Translations under genes and position numbers: made by a program | Part shown: positions 1 to 13,517 of the stretch, one piece after another | How the letters are laid out: each line of letters begins with the position of its first letter | How positions within the stretch are numbered: the first letter of the stretch is position 1 | Assembly: GCA_025267735.1 (NCBI GenBank) | Contig: CM046301.1 | Coordinates: forward strand, 63,817,872 to 63,881,871 | Source: Mactra quadrangularis | Lineage: Eukaryota; Mollusca; Bivalvia; Venerida; Mactridae | DNA: 64,000 bases | Direction: 5' to 3' | The notes under the pieces: model-generated | Seen by the model: only the letters and a program-made list of their open reading frames with translations | Databases searched by the model: none | Told to the model about the DNA's origin: nothing

Positions 1-400
1 CAATCCTAAAGATCCAATTACCCCGTTAAAAATAACCGGGGTAATTACTCGGTACTTGCACTCTGTTTGGATCCCCGCAACCATAGAAATAAATGTATTT
101 CATGTACAAATATTGTTTTGCTTTTTGATTGAGGTTTCTGCACTATGTGCTTCAACCTTTGATCAAGAAGAAAATAACTTTGTACTCATTTGTATCTAAA
201 ACCAAAAGTAACAATCACTGTGATTTTTAAGGAGAATCTTTTAAGGTCCTCAGTTTTCTTGTGAACATTTTTCAATTTAAAAAAAATAAGTGTCAATTAG
301 TGCATGTATGTGAAGACAGCAGTAACGGCAGTACAGCAGTACAGCAGTAAAGCCTTAATGTCAGAATTTCATCATTTTCAGGCTGATAGTTTGGAAAATG
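1..400. other. Non-coding flank, no gene seen
   Basis: No reading frame, RNA gene or mobile element is recognised here. Around 318-352 there is a short CAGTA-rich direct repeat (cagtaacggcagtacagcag and onward). It precedes the satellite region. Confidence 0.5.
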
Positions 401-763
401 TTTTCGAATGTGAATTTTGTGTTCGATTGACATCCTTCTGCTGTTAATAAAAACATGTTTTATAAAATTACTTCACCAATCTATTCACAAAATCAAATTA
501 TATATAGAACAAGCTTTCTTTTGGTACACAAATGTGAGAAAAATTCGAACCGAACTTTCGTACTGAGAATTTTCGTACTTGATATATTTAAATACATATA
601 TTTTGTCGCAATTAAAATGAGTTTATCTCACATTTATACACCAAAACAAAGTTTGTTCTATATAAAATTTGATTTTGTGAATAGATTGGTTAAATAATTA
701 ATAAAACATGTTTTTATTAACAGCAGAAGAATGTCAATCGAACACAAAATTCACATTCGAAAA
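401..763. repeat. Palindromic left edge of the satellite array
   Basis: The left arm at 401-538 is an imperfect reverse complement of the right arm at 627-763, so about 138 bp folds back over a loop of about 88 bp. Both arms come from the B half of the 792-bp satellite: the right arm is in array orientation and contains the GCAGAAGAATGTCA block, while the left arm carries its reverse complement (TGACATCCTTCTGC). The array therefore begins with one inverted partial unit. The small ORF at 455-697 spans this structure and is not a gene. Confidence 0.8.
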
Positions 764-3700
764 TGGGCCTGTTTTGTTCACTCACCAGGCCCTTATTATT
801 TATTTACTGTTCAAAATGTACCCGTCAAAACATTTTTCAAACAATCTGCTTTAAAATGATGCATAATATCACAAGTTTTGTCTAAATTGTGGCTTAAAAT
901 AAGACTCGGTAATTAGCATGTTTTCGCACATTTCAATGAAAAAATCAAACCAAACTGTGGTCGGGCGAATTTCAGACTTGATATATAAACATATATTTTG
1001 TCCAAATTAAGACGAGTTATTCACTCATTTATACACCAAAAGAAAGCTTATTCTATTGCCAGTCAGATTTTGTAATTTGGTTGGTAAATTAATTTAAAAT
1101 ACGTGTATTTATTTGTAGCAGAAGGATGTCACTCAAACCGAAATGTACGTCCGAAAATAGGGCTACTTTTTACACTCGTCGTGCTGTTAATCTTTTACGA
1201 AAATTCTAAATCGACCTGTCGAAACCTTTTTCTATGTATAAGCTTTAAAATGATGCATACTATCACGTGTTTTTTCTTAATTGTGGCTTAAAATAAGACT
1301 CGGTAAATAGCACGTATTCGCACTTTTTTATTGAAAATATCGAACCGAACTTCCGCACTGAGAATTTTCGTACTCGATATATATACATATAATTTGTCGC
1401 AATTAAATTGGGTTTATCGCACATCTATACACCAAATTAAACCTTGTTCTATATAAAATTTGATTTTGTGAACAGATAGATGAAATGATTAATAAAACAA
1501 GTGTTTATTAACAACAGAAGGATGTCAGTCGAACACAAAATTCACATTCGAAAATGGGCCTGTTTTGTTTACTCACCAGGCCCTTAATATTTATTTACTG
1601 TTCAAAATGTACACGTCAAAACATTTTTACAACAATCAGCTTTAAAATGATGCATAATATCACATGTTTTGCCTAGATTGAGGCTAAAAATATGACTCGG
1701 AAATTAGCATGTTTTCGCATATTTCAATGAAAAAATCAAACCAAACTGTGGTCGGGTGAATTTACGAACTTGACATATAAACATATATTTTGTCCTAATT
1801 AAGTCGAGTTATTCACTCATTTTTACATTAAAAGAAAGCTTATTCTATTGCCAGTTTAATTTTGTGATTTAGTTTTTAAATTAATTAGAAATACGTGTAT
1901 TTATTTGTAGCAGAAGGATGTCACTCAAACCGAAATGTACGTCCGAAAATAGGGCTACTTTATACACCCGTCTTGCTGTTATTCTTTTACAAAAATTCTA
2001 AATCGACCTGTCTAAACCTTTTTCTATGTATAAGCTTTAAAATGATGCATAATATCGCATATTTTGTCTTAATTGTGGCTTAAAATAAGACTCGGTAAAT
2101 AGCATGTATTTGCACTTTTTTAATGAAAATATCGAACCGAACTTCCGCACTGAGAATTTTCGTACTCGATATATTAACGTATAATTTGTCGCAATTAAAT
2201 AGAGTTTATCGGACATCTATATACCAGATTAAAGCTTGTTCTATATAAAATTTGATTTTGTGAACAGATAGATGAAATGATTAATAAAACATGTGTTAAA
2301 TAACAGCAGAAGGATGTCAGTCGAACACAAAATTCACATTCGAAAATGGGCCTGTTTTGTTTACTCACCAGGCCCTTATCATTTATTTACTGTTCAAAAT
2401 GTACCCGTCAAAACATTTTTACAACAATCAGCTTTAAAATGATGCATAATATCACATGTTTTGTCTAAATTTAGGCTTACAATAAGACTCGGTAATTAGC
2501 ATGTTTTCGCACATTTCAATGAAAAAATCAAACCAAACTGTGGTCGGTTAAATTTACGAACTTGACATAAAAACATATATTTTGTCCAAATTAAGTCGAG
2601 TTATTCACTCATTTATACATTAAAAGAAAGCTTATTTTATTGCCAGTTTGATTTTGTGATTCAAATTTTAAATAAATTAAAAATACGTGTATTTATTTAT
2701 AGCAGAAGGATGTCACTCAAACCGAAATGTACGTCCGAAAATAGGGCTAATTTATACACTCGTCTTGCTGTAATTCTTTTACAAAAATTCTAAATCGACC
2801 TGTCTAAACCTTTTTCTATGTATAAGCTTTAAAATGATGCATAATATCGCATATTTTGTCTTAATTATGGCTTAGAATAAGACTCGGTAAATAGCATGTA
2901 TTTGCACTTTTTTAATGAAAATATCGAACCGAACTTCCGCACTGAGAATTTTCGTACTCGATATATTAACGTATAATTTGTCGCAATTAAATAGAGTTTA
3001 TCGCACATCTATATACCAAATTAAACCTTGTTCTATATAAAATTTGATTTTGTGAACAGATAGATGAAATGATTAATAAAACATGTGTTAAATAACAGCA
3101 GAAGGATGTCAGTCGAACACAAAATTCACATTCGAAAATGGGCCTGTTTTGTTTACTCACCAGGCCCTTATCATTTATTTACTGTTCCAAATGTACCCGT
3201 CAAAACATTTTTACAACAATCAGCTTTAAAATGATGCATAATATCACATGTTTTGCCTGAATTTAGGCTTACAATATGACTCGGTAATTAGCATGTTTTC
3301 GCACATTTCAATGAAAAAATCAAACCAAACTGTGGTCGGGTAAATTAACGAACTTGACATAAAAACATATATTTTGTCCAAATTAAGTCGAGTTATTCAC
3401 TCATTTTTACATTAAAAGAAAGCTTATTCTATTGCCAGTTTGATTTTGTGATTCAAATTTTAAATAAATTAAAAATACGTGTATTTATTTATAGCAGAAG
3501 GATGTCACTCAAACCGAAATGTACGTCCGAAAATAGGGCTACTTTATACACTCGTCTTGCTGTAATTCTTTTACAAAAATTCTAAATCGACCTGTCTAAA
3601 CCTTTTTCTATGTATAAGCTTTAAAATGATGCATAATATCGCATATTTTGTCTTAATTGTGGCTTAAAATAAGACTCGGTAAATAGCATGTATTTGCACT

Positions 3701-6700
3701 TTTTTAATGAAAATATCGAACCGAACTTCCGCACTGAGAATTTTCGTACTCGATATATTAACGTATAATTTGTCGCAATTAAATAGAGTTTATCGCACAT
3801 CTATATACCAAATTAAACCTTGTTCTATATAAAATTTGATTTTGTGAACAGATAGATGAAATGATTAATAAAACATGTGTTAAATAACAGCAGAAGGATG
3901 TCAGTCGAACACAAAATTCACATTCGAAAATGGGCCTGTTTTGTTTACTCACAAGGCCCTTATTATTTATTTGCTGTTCAAAATGTACCCGTCAAAACAT
4001 TTTTACAACAATCAGCTTTAAAATGATACATAATATCACATGTTTTGCCTAAATTTAGGCTTACAATAAGACTCGGTAATAAGCATGTTTTCGCACATTT
4101 CAATGAAAAAATCAAACCAATATGTGGTCGGGTGAATTTACGAACTTGACATATAAACATAAATTTTGTCCAAATTAAGTCGAGTTATTCACTCATATAT
4201 ACATCAAAAGAAAGCTTATTCTATTGCCAGTTTGATTTTGTGATTTAGTTTTTAAATTAATTAAGAATACGTGTATTTATTTATAGCAGAAGGATGTCAC
4301 TCAAACCGAAATGTACGTCCGAAAATAGGGCTACTTTATACACTCGTCTTGTTGTTATTCTTTTACAAAAATTCAAAATCGACCTGTCTAAACCTTTTTC
4401 TATGTATAAGCTTTAAAATGATGCATAATATCGCATATTTTGTCTTAATTGTGGCTTAGAATAAGACTCGGTAAATAGCATGTATTTGCACTTTTTTAAT
4501 GAAAATATCGAACCGAACTTCCGCACTGAGAATTTTCGTACTCGATATATTAACGTTCAAATTGTCGCAATTAAATAGAGTTTATCGCACATCTTTATAC
4601 TAGATTAAAGCTTGTTCTATATAAAATTTGATTTTGTGAACAGATAGATGAAATGATTAATATAACATGTGTTAAATAACAGCAGAAGGATGTCAGTCGA
4701 ACACAAAATTCACATTCGAAAATGGGCCTGTTTTGTTTACTCACAAGGCCCTTATTATTTATTTGCTGTTCAAAATGTACCCGTCAAAACATTTTTACAA
4801 CAATCAGCTTTAAAATGATGCATAATATCACATGTTTTGCCTAAATTTAGGCTTACAATAAGACTCGGTAATAAGCATATTTTCGCACATTTCAATGAAA
4901 AAATCAAACCAATATGTGGTCGGGTGAATTTACGAACTTGACATATAAACATAAATTTTGTCCAAATTAAGTCGAGTTATTCACTCATATATACATCAAA
5001 AGAAAGCTTATTCTATTGCCAGTTTGATTTTGTGATTTAGTTTTTAAATTAATTAAGAATACGTGTATTTATTTATAGCAGAAGGATGTCACTCAAACCG
5101 AAATGTACGTCCGAAAATAGGGCTACTTTATACACTCGTCTTGTTGTTATTCTTTTACAAAAATTCAAAATCGACCTGTCTAAACCTTTTTCTATGTATA
5201 AGCTTTAAAATGATGCATAATATCGCATATTTTGTCTTAATTGTGGCTTAGAATAAGACTCGGTAAATAGCATGTATTTGCACTTTTTTAATGAAAATAT
5301 CGAACCGAACTTCCGCACTGAGAATTTTCGTACTCGATATATTAACGTATAATTTGTCGCAATTAAATAGAGTTTATCGCACATCTTTATACCAGATTAA
5401 AGCTTGTTCTATATAAAATTTGATTTTGTGAACAGATAGATGAAATGATTAATAAAACATGTGTTAAATAACAGCAGAAGGATGTCAGTCGAACACAAAA
5501 TTCACATTCGAAAATGGGCCTGTTTTGTTTACACACCAGGCCCTTATTATTTATTTGCTGTTCAAAATGTACCCGTCAAAACATTTTTACAACAATCAGC
5601 TTTAAAATGATACATAATATCACATGTTTTGCCTAAATTTAGGCTTACAATTAGACTCGGTAATAAGCATGTTTTCGCACATTTCAATGAAAAAATCAAA
5701 CCAATCTGTGGTCGGGTGAATTTACGAACTTGACATATAAACATAAATTTTGTCCAAATTAAGTCGAGTTATTCACTCATATATACATCAAAAGAAAGCT
5801 TATTCTATTGCCAGTTTGATTTTGTGATTAAGTTTTTAAATTAATTAAGAATACGTGTATTTATTTATAGCAGAAGGATGTCACTCAAACCGAAATGTAC
5901 GTCCGAAAATAGGGCTACTTTATACACTCGTCTTGTTGTTATTCTTTTACAAAAATTCAAAATCGACCTGTCTAAACCTTTTTCTATGTATAAGCTTTAA
6001 AATGATGCATAATATCGCATATTTTGTCTTAATTGTGGCTTAAAATATGACTCGGTAAATAACATGTATTGGCACTTTTCTAATGAAAATATCGAACCGA
6101 ACTTCCGCACTGAGAATTTTCGTACTCGATATATTAACGTTCAAATTGTCGCAATTAAATAGAGTTTATCGCACATCTTTATACCAGATTAAAGCTTGTT
6201 CTATATAAAATTTGATTTTGTGAACAGATAGATGAAATGATTAATAAAACATGTATTAAATAACAGCAGAAGGATGTCAGTCGAACACAAAATTCACATT
6301 CGAAAATGGGCCTGCTTTGTTTACTCACCAGGCCCTTATTATTTATTTGCTGTTCAAAATGTACCCGTCAAAACATTTTTACAACAATCAGCTTTAAAAT
6401 GATGCATAATATCACATGTTTTGCCTTAATTTAGGCTTACAATAAGACTCGGTAATTAGCATGTTTTCGCACATTTCAATGAAAAAATCAAACCAATCTG
6501 TGGTCGGGTGAATTTACGAACTTGACATATAAACATATATTTTGTCCACATTAAGTCGAGTTATTCACTCATATATACATCAAAAGAAAGCTTATTCTAT
6601 TGCCAGTTTGATTTTGTGATTAAGTTTTTAAATTAATTAAGAATACGTGTATTTATTTATAGCAGAAGGATGTCACTCAAACCGAAATGTACGTCCGAAA

Positions 6701-7235
6701 ATAGGGCTACTTTATACACTCGTCTTGTTGTTATTCTTTTACAAAAAATCAAAATCGACCTGTCTAAACCTTTTCCTATGAATAAGCTTTAAAATGATGC
6801 ATAATATCGCATATTTTGTCTTAAATGTGGCTTAAAATAAGACTCGGTAAATAGCATGTATTGGCACTTTTTTAATGAAAATATCGAACCGAACTTCCGC
6901 ACTGAGAATTTTCGTACTCGATATATTAACGTATAATTTGTCGCAATTAAATAGAGTTTATCGCACATCTATATACCAGATTAAAGCTTGTTCTATATAA
7001 AATTTGATTTTGTGAACAGATAGATGAAATGATTAATAAAACATGTGTTAAATAACAGCAGAAGGATGTCAGTCGAACACAAAATTCACATTCGAAATGG
7101 GCCTGTTTTGTTTACTCACCGGGCCCTTATTCTTTATTTACTGTTCAAAATGTACTCATCAAAACATTTTCATAACTATCATCTTTAAAATGATGCATAA
7201 TATCACATGTTTTGCTTAAATTGAGGCTTGAAATT
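539..7235. repeat. 792-bp dimeric satellite array (2 x 396 bp)
   Basis: About 8.5 copies of a 792-bp unit stand head to tail. The marker GCAGAAGGATGTCACTC recurs at 1118, 1910, 2702, 3494, 4286, 5078, 5870 and 6662. A related marker, GCAGAAGGATGTCAGTCG, recurs 396 bp after each one, at 1514, 2306 and so on. Both halves also share AGCTTTAAAATGATGCATAA and AAGACTCGGTAA blocks, so each 792-bp unit is an old duplication of a 396-bp monomer that was then amplified as a dimer. Copies 4271-6043 are the most alike; the leftmost copies are more diverged. Short ORFs of 60-62 codons recur once per unit because 792 is divisible by 3. They lack any recognisable domain and I do not treat them as genes. Confidence 0.92.
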
Positions 7236-7560
7236 ATAATTCAATTATTCTGCCAACAGACGTGGCAGAAAGATTGATTCTGTTGTTGTTTAATCCTTCT
7301 GCCAGCAGACACATCTTTCTGTTATTATAAAATCTTTCTGCCAACAGACACATCTTTCTGTTATAATTCAATCCTTCTGCCAGCAGACCCAGCAGAAAGA
7401 TTGATCCTTCTGCTGTAAATGTATCCTTCTGCCAGCAGACACAGCAGAAGGATCATTCCTTCTGCTGTAGATTTATCCTTCTGCCAGCAGACACAGCAGA
7501 AGGATCGTTCCTTCTGCTGTGTCTGCTGTGTCTGCTGAGTCTGCCAACTTTACGTTCATC
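7236..7560. repeat. GCAGAAGGAT short-motif cluster at right edge of satellite
   Basis: Irregular repeats of CCTTCTGCCAGCAGACACAG and of its reverse complement fill this stretch, mixing both orientations so that many small hairpins are possible. The core GCAGAAGGAT also opens each 396-bp satellite half, so this cluster and the array share ancestry or grew from the same seed. Confidence 0.75.
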
Positions 7561-8762
7561 ATCATGGCCCTTTTGTTTTGCTACTTTCCAATTTGGTTAA
7601 CTTATGACTGACAGCTTTGTTTATTAAGAGAGCAAGGTGAACTGCAACAAATTTTAAAGAGATTGAAGTGGTTTAATGTTACTAAGTAAAATGCTTTATA
7701 AATAGTAAATACAATGTAATACCACAGTATCAAGTTATGTAACAAAAGTTGGAATAATTATTTCTCTTGTACAGGTTATCTCCCTTGCCATTACAGAAGC
7801 GTATAAAGTCGGTCATAATTATGAATATGTATCATTTCATAGAATGGCTTATTTCTTTCATATAGAACTGTGTCTTTAAGTTATTATGCGTGTAAATTTG
7901 AACATTTATTCTATATATTGTCAAATTAGAAAGTTTAAGGGGTAAAGTAACACTTACTAGAAATTCGAAAATGAAACCAGATGTTTTGTTAGGTAAGGAT
8001 GTATGAGGGATGGAAGGTAACAGAAGAGCTAAATAACCAGGATCCCATAGGGAGTCGTCTTGATATAATTACGTTTCTGATTTTCTGTACTTAGTTACGG
8101 AAATGACAGTCTTATAAATTATTTATTATAAACTTATGAACACACCTAGAAAGTTCCGCTGTGAGTAAAGATACTAATTGAATCATGCGAGTGGTGTGTT
8201 TTGTAATATTGTTGACAAACAATGTAATTAGAATAAACAACCGTGACTCAAAAATACAATGTATATCTAATATGTTTTGTATAAACATACAATAACATAC
8301 ATGTATTTTCATGTATTACATATATTTTATGTTGTAAATGACAATGTATATAATAGTATTCGCTAATGAAATATATCTATCGATGCACACCGGTTGTAAA
8401 TTCATTCTCTTTTACAGAGTTAATTCCCTTTATAAAAGCTATTAGCACTTTAGACACTTTATTCAAAGACTTCAGTACAGAACAGTGCTTTAGGTCATTA
8501 GCCTAAGTTCATAACCATCCCCTCTCCAACTACACGATTTCCCTATCTATATATCATATGTGGGCTATAATCGTTGTGTGGCCATGTTCGTCAGGGCCAT
8601 AATCTCATCTATCCATATTGTCATTTTTTTTCAAGGACATCGCATGGAATAATTATCGGAAACATATTGTTTGTTCTCCTGCTAATTTATGTAGCTTATA
8701 ATATACACAGATCCATGAACATAAAGTTGGCAGACTCAGCAGACACAGCAGAAGGATCGAAC
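7506..8762. repeat. Segment bounded by inverted repeats
   Basis: The 7506-7560 edge (CTGCTGAGTCTGCCAACTTT followed by acgttcat) is matched in reverse complement at 8714-8760 (atgaacataAAGTTGGCAGACTCAGCAG). About 45 bp is shared. The roughly 1.15 kb between has no coding potential that I can recognise; the ORF at 8112-8312 on the minus strand has no known domain. It may be a non-autonomous DNA element or an inverted duplication of the satellite edge. Confidence 0.55.
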
Positions 8763-9454
8763 AGCCCTACTTTGGTAAAAGGACCACAAACACTAAACAA
8801 AGCAACATAAAATCAACCACAATCACAAAAATAGGTCATTTAAGCAGGAGCTAAAATAGCCAGATACAGGTCGTAGCCCAGATTAAAAAAAAACAACATC
8901 ACACATAAACAATACAACGACAAAACACACATGCGCAAGCACTCACAATATAACAACACTCACCAACAACAAAGCATAAAAACATACTCAGGCACATGGT
9001 ACATATCATCACTTAACAGCTTAGAGTAAATCATTTTCTATACCTAGGGTAACGTCCAAATTTAAGTGATGAATTAGCAAAAGGAGACTACCCACTTTTG
9101 GTAAAACAAATTATTGCTTATTCGGCAAGTTAATCACATAAACCTGATATGAATAATATGGGGTAAACTTTTCAAAATTTGACCTAATTTAGGTCTCAAA
9201 AACAAATAGGGGTGAATAGGTCACACTCCGGGTTCTGCATAGGCTTCTAATGCAAACAAAAACCGTCAGTCACATTTACTGTCGTAAGATGTTATGTTAG
9301 ATTATGCCACTCTCTTGTTGAATAATAAGATACTCAATAATTCATTAGAATACCAACGTCATTGTACTATACTTATGTAACCAAAGTCATAACTGCATAC
9401 TTAAAGGAAATAATCCAGAGATACATGGCTTATGCAATCCATTTCATTATATAG

Positions 9455-9633
9455 ACAATTATCAAGATTTGAGCATTTTGTAGTCAACACCGGTTGCCTT
9501 AAGCCAATCAAAACGATGCATTTGAGGTCACATGTTGAAAAAATGGACGTCGAATAGTCAAGTAAGGGGTGCGCGAATAGACTCGTCGACGCCATGTTTT
9601 ATCGGGTTACCTGTTTGAATTACCATAAAATAC
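9455..9633 (+). repeat. Dispersed repeat family R1, copy 1
   Basis: This stretch of about 179 bp matches 28691-28869 nearly throughout. Shared blocks include ACAATTATCAAGATTTGAGC at the left and GTCGACGCCATGTTTT at the right. No terminal inverted repeats or coding sequence are evident, so the class is unknown. Confidence 0.7.
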
Positions 9634-10608
9634 AAATATATAAACGTGTGCCAGTTCAGGCGCGTAGAAAGGATCTGAATAATGGGGCCGCAGACTTGGG
9701 TGGGTTCGGGAGGGGTGTTTAAAAAAAAATCTTAGTATTATAGCGTGAATTTAGCCATTATTATACCTTTACATTGACAAATTGCCTTAGTTTTGCACTT
9801 TTCAAGACATACGCTTCAAATTTTGATCACAGCAACAGTTTGTCATGGAGAATTGAACTTTGACTTGGGGTTACTTTAACCTTGACTCAGTAACCTACTT
9901 TTACACATATCTAGATCAATCTTCAAATTTACCCTGTTCCTTAGGGTTAGCCTAGTTTCTTCATGATTTCGGGTACATGGTACCAAGTTGAAGGCCTTGT
10001 ATGTATTAAAAGACAACGTGGAGAGTAAAATTATAACAGCCGTCACGTTAAAGCATCTGCTTGGATACAACGATTGACTATTTAATTAAAGCCAAATTGT
10101 GCATAGCATAATATAATGGAACTGGCTACGTGTAATCTTTCAAGTTTCATATCCAAGTCGACACGAGCAGCGCTGATTTTCTGAAAATCCATTCTTCCTT
10201 GATACGCGTTCATAAATCCAATTTATATCCAACCTTTCGATAAATTCTCAATTAAATTGTCTATCCAGTTAACATCCAATCATTTAAGCTGTATTTGCAA
10301 TATTCCGTCGAAAACATCGAACTTTAAATTATGCTACATCATCATGTGTAAATAAAATGAGTATATTATTTGAAGATCTAGAGATCTAGATCTTTAAATA
10401 TCCAGTATTGTCTAGAATTAGTTAGAATATGAAATCCCTGTACAGTATGTTTCCAAGACACAATAACCCAAGAGGTTGTTAAGAACTCTTGATTGACAGG
10501 GGCGGCTTTACGATTTCTTTACGGAGGGTCCGACATGACGATTTTATGAAGAAGGGTTGGGTCATGCCCCCTCAGTTCTTTTGCAATTAAAACAACTGCA
10601 TGAAACGC

Positions 10609-10667
10609 CATAGGCGGTCTTCATGGAGTAAAAACAGTTTATATACACATATGCCGACCGCCTATGG
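10609..10667. repeat. Small hairpin
   Basis: CCATAGGCGGTC at 10609-10620 is perfectly complementary to GACCGCCTATGG at 10656-10667, with a 35-bp loop. Confidence 0.6.
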
Positions 10668-12175
10668 AAGAATTAAGCCACTTCGTCGCGATATTTACTC
10701 ACCAAAAAGTATTGTACTTCTTATGCGATAACCATCCCGATTTTTTTGCTAAAAGACTCTCGAGGATTTTGTAAATGTAGATTATACCTCCGAACCCTAT
10801 CGGTATCCGCCAGTGTCAGCCTGGGTCGCTCACTCGTTTACCTTTAACTTAACCCTTAGATATCTGGCACAGGAACTTTACCAGTTTAGGCACGTAGGAA
10901 GCATTTTCAGACGGGGGGGGGGGGCTAATTTGTTCAGATTTATTTTAAGAAAAAGAAAACGTTTCCTAATGTTTTAGTACTTATGTTTAAGTTCAATTTT
11001 ACACTGCATTTGAGCATCTTGTTCCATAAAAAGTGTTTGCAAACTTGATTTTGCCGAAAAAGCATACATGTATCAATCAATTTAGTGTGACAGATTAAAT
11101 AAAGATCCTCAATCACTATAACTGCTGAAAATATTGAGGGGGGGGGGCTAAGTGTAGTGAAGGCCGAGGAGTTCCGATTGGGTTCAGTTTTTACGAGTGG
11201 TACATTTTTAGTAAAGAATCTCAGAGAAATTCCAAGTCAGAATTCTCTTTTATATTCAATGTCATGAAAAAACTGCAATCTATGTCACATAGACATGATA
11301 ACATTATATTGTTGTAAGCGGTCTTCTGTCATAAACGTTTTGTACATAAACCTGTGGATACAAACATAGGGCGAACAATCGCGTTAGCGATACAAACAAA
11401 TATTGTTAAGTTATGTAACAGAACAAAAGATTGGTCTCGTAATGCTGATACATTTTTAATTAGTTCACACATAAAAGAGACAAGACAATGGGAAGCCAAT
11501 AAAAGGCGGTCACAAAAAAAATATGTCGTTCTTTTCTAACCGAGTATTAAAACATAAACAGTAAACTTGTTGTTTATGTCATAACTCAGTGTTGAGAACT
11601 ATTTTATATCGGTTACTGGCGAACCCATAGATGTAAAGAGATCTTCAGCTAGAGTCAAGTTCTTCAATATTTACGCCGTAGTTACCATGACAACGTGAGA
11701 CGCTTTGCCTCCAGAGCATTGGTATTGAGGCTCCAAACCTTCAACGTCAGGTAACTAATTACCTGTCGTACTACATTCATTGGAAGAAGTGAAAACGGTG
11801 TCGATAATTGTATTGATGTTGGAATCGATCGTTCCGAGCAGAATAGAGAAATCCCTCAGTTGACATAGTCGCTAGTACATGAAAGTAACGTTTGTCAAGA
11901 CGAGTCTGTAACGGACGATTACTTTTTACAAGAGCAGCGCATTATTTATAATGAGGATTCCGTATATGTTGAGGAAATTCGAAACGGATTTGATTAAGGC
12001 AGAATATTGTATCAAAGTAATCAAGGAATTTATAAAGATGGATTTATAGTGACTTGTATTTCGGTTTATTTTTTGTTGTTGTTTTTCCTTTTGTTATTTG
12101 TGTGGATACATTAGTCAGCAAATAATGCGTGATAAAGCATTTTCGTAAAATAAAGGATTTCGATAGAACAAAATC

Positions 12176-12254
12176 ATGCCTGGCGCACGTAGAGGACTAG
12201 TGGCTCCTCAAAACACATTTTTGGAGAATATTATTCGGAGATTCAGCGGACAAC
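12176..12254 (+). CDS. eag: EAG potassium channel, coding exon 1 (PAS-cap)
   Basis: The 26 codons plus one base encode the start of an ether-a-go-go voltage-gated K+ channel. The peptide MPGARRGLVAPQNTF followed by LENIIRR is the hallmark N-terminal PAS-cap of fly Eag and vertebrate KCNH1/KCNH5, which in the assembled channel contacts the cyclic-nucleotide-binding homology domain and tunes gating. The start codon is preceded by an in-frame TAG at 12164-12166 and has an A at -3. The exon ends at C12254, followed by the donor GTACGT; this phase-1 end joins in frame to exon 2 to give a histidine codon (C|AT) at the junction. The open frame running on to 12394 is intron read-through. Residues FSGQH replace the SN-rich linker of fly and vertebrate proteins. 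Orthology to EAG rather than to ERG or ELK rests on this peptide and exon 2. Confidence 0.95.
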
Positions 12255-13517
12255 GTACGTATTTTGTTATTTATATTATTATGTTTAAATTCATGTCCAA
12301 CATCGTGTTCAATTTAGTTTTTATAAATTTTGAAAGCAATATTATTGTACTCATGGTGATTGAGACTGGTTTGGCAAGTATGTTAGGAATATAAAATAAC
12401 AAGCGCCATTCTTGAATCAAATAATGGACTTAGCGTAAAAAACAAAAACTTAGAATAACAATTTTTACTATTATTGTCGTGATATTCATATAAAGTATTT
12501 ACAACATACTACTAATATAATTTTTATAGACTATTTTCTGAATTTAGATACTAGGAGTCTTCACTTTTGTCGAGAAATTTTTGTAGGATTGTATGCCGCG
12601 TAAAACGGTCGGAAATGCTCGCACTAATTCGATTTAAAAGAGATGAATTCGTTTGAGATAAAAATATTAAAATTAGTCAGTACAGCATGAGTTGAATAAT
12701 AAACATTACTATGAGCATCAACTAACCGTTTACTTATTTTTTGTCTTAGCTGGTCGGATTTACAGACCATGTTCGAACCCAATGGTTTCGTATTGTTATA
12801 CCTAAAAAATGACCATTATAAAATAAGAATAAAAAAATCATTAGCAATTTGATTACTCGATCGTAAATTTACATGATTCTTTCTTGCGAAGAGTAACCTT
12901 GGTATATAAACAAATGTGCAACATTTTTCACCAAAATGATAATTATTACTAAAATACGTTTCATACTACAGACTTACAAGTTTGTCAATTTCAAGCTATT
13001 TATTTTCGTTCAAGCAAACAAAGATGACTATGTTTTAGTTCATTATTGCAACGGAATCACCCGATGTTTCACTTTATGTATGAAAGTTGGTTAAATAAAG
13101 TTACGCGTACTCAAATAACCTGCAATCGGTCTGTGTCTTTATTCAAACATAAATTTCCGCCATACCATTGATTTGTTAAAGCTTGTACTACGACTTGCTG
13201 AAACAATTGACACCCAAGAGTTGTTATATACAATTATTCCATGGAGATTCTACAAAATTTTTATTTAGTTAAATCATTTGTTTTATTCTTGTTAAAATGC
13301 GTTGATAAATGTCAACGTATTAATTAAAAATACGTATAATGTTTAAATCTGAATTTCGTCAAATACTAAAAGATTGATTTTAAGATTTAGTATGTTTTAT
13401 GTTTTAATGACAAACTTATTTCTAATAATGAAATGTACTGGAAACTGATTATTATAAATGTTGACCTCTCTCTATATACATATGCATGCAATAAATCATT
13501 TACACACTGTAAAGCTA
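12255..13517. other. Intronic stretch, nothing recognised
   Basis: AT-rich intron sequence following the exon 1 donor. I see no repeat family, RNA gene or coding relic. Confidence 0.4.

Larger units (their letters stand above)
8763..12175. other. Region upstream of eag exon 1
   Basis: No coding exon is recognised. Contents are a dispersed repeat copy at 9455-9633, a 12-bp hairpin (CCATAGGCGGTC with its complement) at 10609-10667, and G runs at 10913-10924 and 11138-11147. The eag promoter and 5' untranslated region must lie here or further left, but I cannot place a transcription start. An in-frame stop codon TAG at 12164-12166 closes the reading frame just before the eag start. Confidence 0.5.

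Noticed and set aside
1103..6043. Recurrent 62-codon ORF starting MYLFVAEG or MYLFIAEG
   Set aside because: It recurs once per satellite unit but is broken in copies at 2702 and 3494, and there is no sign of selection on protein sequence.
12255..12394. Hydrophobic C-terminal extension of the exon 1 ORF
   Set aside because: It lies after a good GTACGT donor, and exon 2 restores the conserved EAG sequence in frame, so this part is intron.
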